DNA of 64,000 bases, from NCBI GenBank assembly GCA_009823505.1, contig VZQC01004530.1, forward strand, positions 894,625-958,624. The letters run 5' to 3'. This DNA comes from Rhizomys pruinosus (taxonomy: Eukaryota; Chordata; Mammalia; Rodentia; Spalacidae). Position 1 is the stretch's first letter. Each line of letters starts with the position of its first letter. Positions 58,456 through 64,000 of the stretch are shown here, piece by piece. The notes below the pieces were generated by a model that searched no databases, was not told the DNA's origin, and was given only the letters and a program-made list of their open reading frames with translations. The position numbers and the translations under genes are program-made.

Positions 58456-59434
58456 ATTTCAGTGCCAGCGGGTGGTAGGCACTGAGGATTCTCTCTGGAT
58501 TTGATGGAGAGATGAACAGATGGACCATTAGTGGATGTGCTGGAAACAGTGGCCGCAGAGTAATAAAATCAGAAAACCATGTGCTAAGAATTTAGATACT
58601 TAAGTTCTAATGCTAGTCACTAACCCAGGATCCCTCCACAGCTATTTAACTAGTGGGAAATGGAAACTAACCAACTTTCTTTCTTTTCTTTCCCTTTTTT
58701 TTTTCCTAAAGAATTGTATTGAAAATCTTTAGCTGCAAGTTGGTATTAATAAAGAAGAAAGTGATATCCCCAAGAATTATCTAAACTATCCTCAAGAATC
58801 TTACCACCTCTAAAGTCTATGATGTAACCATTATTTAGATGAGTTATATTTTCTGTTGTGCTGTTTTACAGTTCTAGTTTAGGCCTACAACCACATCAAG
58901 CTACTTAAACCCTATAGACTGGGGTAAAGATCAAGGGACTTTAACCCTAGGCCAAGCCAGGTGCCCTTGAGCTTCCATGTACACCATACTATGAGAATAC
59001 AGAGGTGAAAGTTTGGGCCAATAGGCTTCCCCTCCTTGTCTTCCTCTTAACTGATCTCCCAGATTTCCAGCAGTGGATTAAACCTGATTCCAGGGGCATG
59101 GGAGGGATGACTTAAACCTCATGATTACTTATACCCTGGGTCTCCTTTCTTCTCTTCTCCAGCCAGTTAGTTTTCAGTCCAACTTGATGGATACAGGGAG
59201 CCAATATCCCATTCACCTATGTGTGGGTCATTCTTACTAACCCTTAGCAGTTCTGTAGGTTGGTATGGAAATGGTCCAGGTATGCATTTCTCTTTGGATA
59301 AAGAATCCAATCTTCCTCCACTGGTGTGCATAAACTGGGACAGCTGTTTGACAGTCCCTCTGGCTCATCCTTTTGATGAGCATTCATTTAGAGAGTAGTT
59401 CAGCAGTCTCAGCTGTGAGTATGAGTTAGTACAG
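58456..59434. other. No gene seen
   Basis: Unique-looking sequence with a pyrimidine-rich patch at 58676-58708. No exon recognised. Confidence 0.5.
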
Positions 59435-59600
59435 ACCACAAGATCAAGCATCTTTGGTTATGATTTCCGTTCCCCTCTTTACTGGGCACAAGACCTTGGG
59501 CAAAGGACTTAATACAGCAAGCTGCCACATCTGTGTGTTCTCTGTAGGGAATGGTAGCACTGGCTGCTTAAATGTCAATGGAATACCACACACAGGGTGG
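59435..59600 (+). mobile_element. MIR SINE fossil
   Basis: cctctttactgggcacaagac, cttgggcaaaggacttaatac, tgttctctgtagggaatggtag: MIR core order at moderate divergence. Confidence 0.7.
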
Positions 59601-60139
59601 ACACACCATAGTCATTGTGGATAAAAGTGCTTTTTCCTGTTGCTTTTTCATAGAGTTCTCTCAGGAGCCAGTGGTGTGAATAAAAATCCAGACATCTTTG
59701 TCCAGTCACCTGTCAGGTGGTGGTTGATGACTGGCCAAAAGCTGTCCATTTGTTTATAGCATCATAGAAAGGATTCCAGTGACTCTCTTACCTCTTCAGT
59801 TTTCTCAACTTTCTTTTGGCCGCTTATGAGTCAAAAATAAGAGGACACCAAGTTGTGTTAATCATGTGTTGTAAAGATGGGCCATTCCATTGGCAGAGCT
59901 AGAGTTTGCAGTGGGGGAGGGACTTGAAAGAGTACCTTGTAACATATGGTGCCAACTCAGAGGTGTGAAGCAATATCTTTCCTCTGCCTCCTACAGTGAT
60001 CTCTTATGTTGGGAAGCCAACTTGTGCATCAGAGCATTTGGGGGAAAGCTATTGACTAATCCTCGCTCTTTTTCAGCCTTTCTCCCTCTCCCTAATATTT
60101 AGGAGCCTTGGCCAAGACAAAGAGCCCATTGTCTTGCTG
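59601..60139. other. No gene seen
   Basis: Unique-looking sequence with a 70-codon plus frame at 59890-60102 of unknown kind. Confidence 0.5.
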
Positions 60140-60440
60140 GTACAAGCACCAGAACTAAATTAAACATTCATTGACTCTTAATTAATTATATTAAGGTTGG
60201 GCAATTCCCATTGCTTGAGAAAAAAATAACCTCAAATACTTAATTTACTCACGATGTGGTGTGTATTGAACTAAAACCACCATAAGACAATCACTCACTT
60301 AACAGAAACTGGGGCCTCGGCCCAGGAACTAATTAGCCCCTCTGTCTCTATATATAGCTATCTTCACCAGAGGACCATCTGGAAGCTGTTACCTTCCAAA
60401 TTCTTTCCATCTATTTTTTTTTTTCCAAACCAATCATTAC
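60140..60440. promoter_or_regulatory. AT-rich block with homeodomain-type cores; candidate conserved non-coding element
   Basis: Holds cttaattaattatattaagg, aatacttaatttactcac, aactaattagcccc and a TATATATAGC stretch within 250 bases, with no repeat and a sharp change to ordinary composition on either side. Such clustering of TAATTA cores fits an enhancer-like element, but function is inference only. Confidence 0.35.
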
Positions 60441-63140
60441 TGCCATGATTCTTTCTTTCTTATTTTGGGTTACGTGACTTCCCGCTCTTCAATTCTCCAG
60501 CATTGTCTAGATCACAGTCCGGCTGCTCTGGGTATTTACTCTATATTAATTTTCAAGTGGCACACCTATTGTTACGTACTTTTCCCAGTGACAGAAAATT
60601 CGTATTAAACACAGAGACAGAAGCAATGATAGTTCCAAGGGGATTGGGCCTACTGGAATTGTCTACCTATCCACACTGTGCTCTGTGAAGCCTCTATGAC
60701 ATTGACTTTGATAGTTAGGGACTCACAGGGAGTGTTTGGGAGAACTCACATTCTTTAGCTCATTGAACGAAATATACCAGTTTCCATCTGCCCCTTGAGG
60801 AAAACTTGATCTGACCATTCAGGGTATAATTCTTCTTGGAGAGTCATAAAAAGTGTCTTCACTGCTAACAGTCTCAAGGAAAAGTGGCTTCATGTATTTC
60901 ATGAGCTTTGAAGCCATCCAGGTCTTACTCTGGTTGCCAGGGTCCTTCCATCCCGGCCTCCATGTGCCTCTCCCCTGCTGTCATACCACCATGCATTGGT
61001 TCACCCAGGCCTGGACTTCCAGCTTGTTTTCAGCCCTCCTGACAACATAACCTAGCTTATTGCACCCCCCCCACCCCGCCAGAACCTCTGAGGCTGCTGC
61101 ACCTGTGCCCAAGCCCACAACCTCTAGCTTAGCTATTATTGTATAAAATGCCTGGCTAGACCATGTCAGCACAGGGCCCTCCTCATACTCCAAGTCCTCT
61201 CTGTCACCATCCATAGTGAGGTCCAGGTAGTACTTGTCACCCCAGGAATTGTACTACTTATTTGTCAATAGGTGTTCTTGTGTTCAGTAGAATAGTAGAG
61301 TACCTCATCCACAAGGTCCCATTGTGAGCCCAGACCCTGACATACTATCTAACTCTGCAGCTTCTCATTTGATAAAAAATGATCAAGAAGCAGCTGGTGG
61401 TATTCTGACCATAAATTTTACAATATATATGCTGGGGTTCTTTTTTGTTTTATTTTATTTTTTATTGTCCTACGCTGACCTCCATGAGTGACATAGCCTG
61501 GGTGGTCCAACAACAACAGCAGTACACTCTGAAGAAGCCAAAGTCCCAGTACCTGCTCAGTCCACAAGCTGGATATCTCAGTAGTCCCCATCTGGCATTG
61601 AAGTTTTGGAGGATTCTTGGAGAAACATGAGCCTTCAGTCTATATTGGAGGGTTAAAAAGCTGTGTCTCATGTCTTTGAAGAATAGCAAAAGCAGTGGCA
61701 ACCACAGAGTAGATGCACTTTCCAGTAAGAATTGAAAATAGATACTTAATACCCATACCAATTTGGCTGAGGGACCTAAGGGATAACTTTGTTCCTAGCC
61801 CTCAGAGGTCAACTAAGTCTCAGGGGACTATGCATGGGGCCATCTCTTGAAATGTCCTGCAAATGTGGGTCAGCAGTCTTCCTGTGTAGGGAGGTCTTGG
61901 AGATCCACTAATGGGACTTCAGCCAGTGTCCAGTCTATAAAGATGAAAGTCTGTTCATGCTTCAAAAAGGGAAACCTAGTCTAGCAAGACCTGACTTTGT
62001 CTTCGAGTGGATGGAACTGGTAAGTGAAAAGCTGAATGGAGCCAGGGTATCCTTCCACCAACCCCCCAAAAATACCTGAGTGACCCCTGAGGACCAGATG
62101 CTCAACTGACCTTGAGAGAACAAAAACCTTGGTTAGTCTGGGCTGTGTGGCCTTAAGCATCCAAAAGGAAAGTATAACCAGAAATAAATAATCAGTAAGG
62201 CGCTGGGATTCTTTATCCATTTAGAACACAAACCAAAAGTAGCAATAAGCAACAAATATCATCAGAAGCTGTGAATGACTCTAGCAAAGTCCGAAATTAA
62301 CTTTACCTGAAGTGCTCTCCACTTCATTGTAAGTTTTAGTGTCCTTTGGGCTGCTTCCTGTTACTTCGGGGGTTTTCAAGGTCTCCCAATACTATCCCAA
62401 GCCCAGGCATCAAAGCAGAATTAGCCTAGGCCTTTCAGAGCTCATCTCCCAGGGCTTCTGACTGTCTCTGAGAATCAGAAGATAAGTGTCAATCACCCCT
62501 ACAACTCCCACCCCCAATACCGAGCTTCATGATGTAGATTGCATGCTAATATGAAGCAAGTAGCAAAGCCTAGGAGTGCAATGGATTCTTGTTGCATGGA
62601 GGGTCGTCTGCTGCAAGCCTGAATACCACCTTCCTCCGTGAGCCCCTTTGTAGATATTCATCTGGTTTCCTCCTGCTCTTTCTATCCCACGTGGCAGAAA
62701 TCCCTAGAGAGCTAACCTCCTGATTCTTAGCTCCATTTATATTAAAAATTCCCCACATAAAACACAACCCATGGTGTCCAGATTTCAGCAGGCTGCTGGG
62801 ACACTTCACAAAGTATCATGTGTCAGAGCCTCTCCAGGATGAATCCAGTTACATGGGAGTTTCAAGTCCACAGCCTGTTCCTTAGACATTTCCATTTGCC
62901 TTTCATTGTCACACCAGATTCAGCTAATTCATTCTGGGAAAGATTGACCATCTCAACAGCCAGATCCCGGCCTGCTTTCCTCTGGGAGCCCTTGGCTTTT
63001 CATCTTCTCTTTTCAGTCACTTTTCCACAGGCCTTTTCCTACAGAGTCTGAGGTTTTGAATCTGGAGAGGAAGGGATTCTGGTCTGACAGAACCCTGCTA
63101 TATAGTCAGTCTCTTGGTTAATGCCTGGTCTTCATGAATG
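60441..63140. other. No gene seen
   Basis: 2.7 kb without recent SINEs. A C-run lies at about 61064-61071. Opposed frames at 60853-61214 and 61445-61761 are unfamiliar. No splice-supported exon. Confidence 0.45.
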
Positions 63141-63259
63141 AAGGGAGGGAGGAGGGAAGGGAAGGAAGGAAGGGAAGGAGGGAGGGAGGGAGGGAGGGAG
63201 GAAGGAAGGAAGGAAGGAAGGAAGGAAGGAAGGAAGGAAGGAAGGAAGGAAGGAAGGAA
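63141..63259. repeat. (GGGA)/(GGAA)n polypurine tract
   Basis: About 120 bases of GGAA and GGGA units with a purine-only strand. GGAA repeats can bind ETS-family factors and form triplexes. On the minus strand it reads as a FLPS/PSFL repeat frame. Confidence 0.96.
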
Positions 63260-64000
63260 AACACATATAAGAAGGAAGGCTTTGTGTACAAATAAATAAA
63301 AAGCAAAAGTATAAGAAAACAACTAAAGAGAAAACAGCAACAATAACAAAACGTGATCCTCCTAAATAAAAGGTAAATCTTGAAAGTATGTTAAACCTGC
63401 ACTGTCTAGTATGGGGCCCACTAGATATAGAAGACTATTGAAATTAGAAGCTATTAAAATTAAATAGCAACCAAAATTCAGTTCCTCCATCACACTGCTC
63501 ATTTTCCAAGGAGCTCAGTGACCACCTAGGGCAAGTACTTAATGCATTAGTGTTGGATGGTGCTAGTCAGATCTATCTTCATTGGACAATGAAGAGTCCA
63601 TCATTATAGAAATGACTGCCAGAATTCAAAGTGTACCCCTTATCCTGCTTATATAAGAGAAAAGAAGTAGAGAGGATATAAAGTACTTCATTGGAAAGAA
63701 AAATTAGGGACATAAGTGCAGACAGAGGGAGTTTATTGTCAAAATGCCATGAATAACATCATGCTACTGTATTATAAAAATTAGGCATAATCAATTTTCT
63801 TTTAAAGCTACAAAATTAAGTCAAAATAAAAGGGAATATGTCAATCACTAAAGGAATTAAATCAGTGGCTGTGAGCCTAGCCGTGTTCTTGTACCAAAAC
63901 ATGGTACCAGGTTCAGGTGGTGTTGAAGTCCTTTCCGTTGAAATGTCAAGGACTAGCAGATCTCTTTAGTTAGAGGAGGAAATATCCAGAGCATCCCTAG
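63260..64000. other. No gene seen
   Basis: AT-rich unique-looking sequence to the window edge, no recognised repeat or exon. Confidence 0.5.

Noticed and set aside
10961..64000. A neighbouring Wnt gene downstream of the ERC exon
   Set aside because: ERC2 and WNT5A are neighbours in mammals as I recall, so I looked for Wnt exons. None of the translated frames shows a Wnt-like cysteine-rich sequence, and there is no CpG-island promoter before 64 kb.
1..64000. Endogenous retrovirus or LTR elements
   Set aside because: No LTR pair, primer-binding site or gag/pol-like frame was recognised anywhere in the window.

Overview
This is mammalian nuclear DNA from a muroid rodent. It carries several B1 (7SL-derived) and B2 (tRNA-derived) SINEs, some with intact target-site duplications, plus ID-like tRNA-Ala SINE pieces. 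Older layers of MIR, L2, a CR1/L3-like trace and MER5-type hAT remnants are shared by placental mammals. The exact species cannot be read from the window; a cricetid is plausible but unproven. There are no bacterial-style genes, operons, CRISPR arrays, rRNA or tRNA genes.

Only one coding segment can be supported. It is a tiny exon on the + strand at 10431-10496, with nine codons including the stop (10431-10457) encoding DDEEGIWA-stop. It sits behind a textbook 3' splice site: branch-point motif CTAAC at 10358-10362, then a pyrimidine-rich, AG-free tract ending at CAG 10428-10430. GIWA is the C-terminal PDZ-binding tail of the ERC/CAST/ELKS presynaptic active-zone proteins (ERC2 and ERC1b), so this is the stop-codon exon of an ERC gene, most likely Erc2. 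Everything upstream is then intron. Downstream sequence is either 3' UTR (AATAAA at 10941) and intergenic DNA, or a further intron if the good donor at 10497 is used.

Layout: 1-800 has two decayed B2s. 763-13,929 has no recent SINEs and includes AT-rich intronic sequence that looks constrained, the ERC exon, a near-perfect 57-nt palindrome (3107-3163) and a perfect hairpin (6226-6254). 13,930-25,310 is a SINE/L2/MIR mosaic. 25,311-33,807 is one ~4.2-kb segment present twice in tandem, with a single N (29509) at the join. The second copy is slightly longer and carries indel clusters mostly in or near its SINEs and microsatellite, so this is almost certainly a false duplication from assembly. 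33,808-49,600 is again SINE-rich, with a 15-bp minisatellite (42034-42509) open on both strands and a 46-bp tandem array (46596-46827). 49,600-64,000 has almost no recent SINEs, is rich in MIR/L2/MER5 fossils, and contains an AT-rich block with homeodomain-type TAATTA cores (60140-60440) and a (GGAA)n tract (63141-63259).

No new protein system was found. The points most worth attention are the ERC terminal exon with its unusual splice site, the assembly duplication, the palindrome, and the minisatellite with its long repeat-derived frames.
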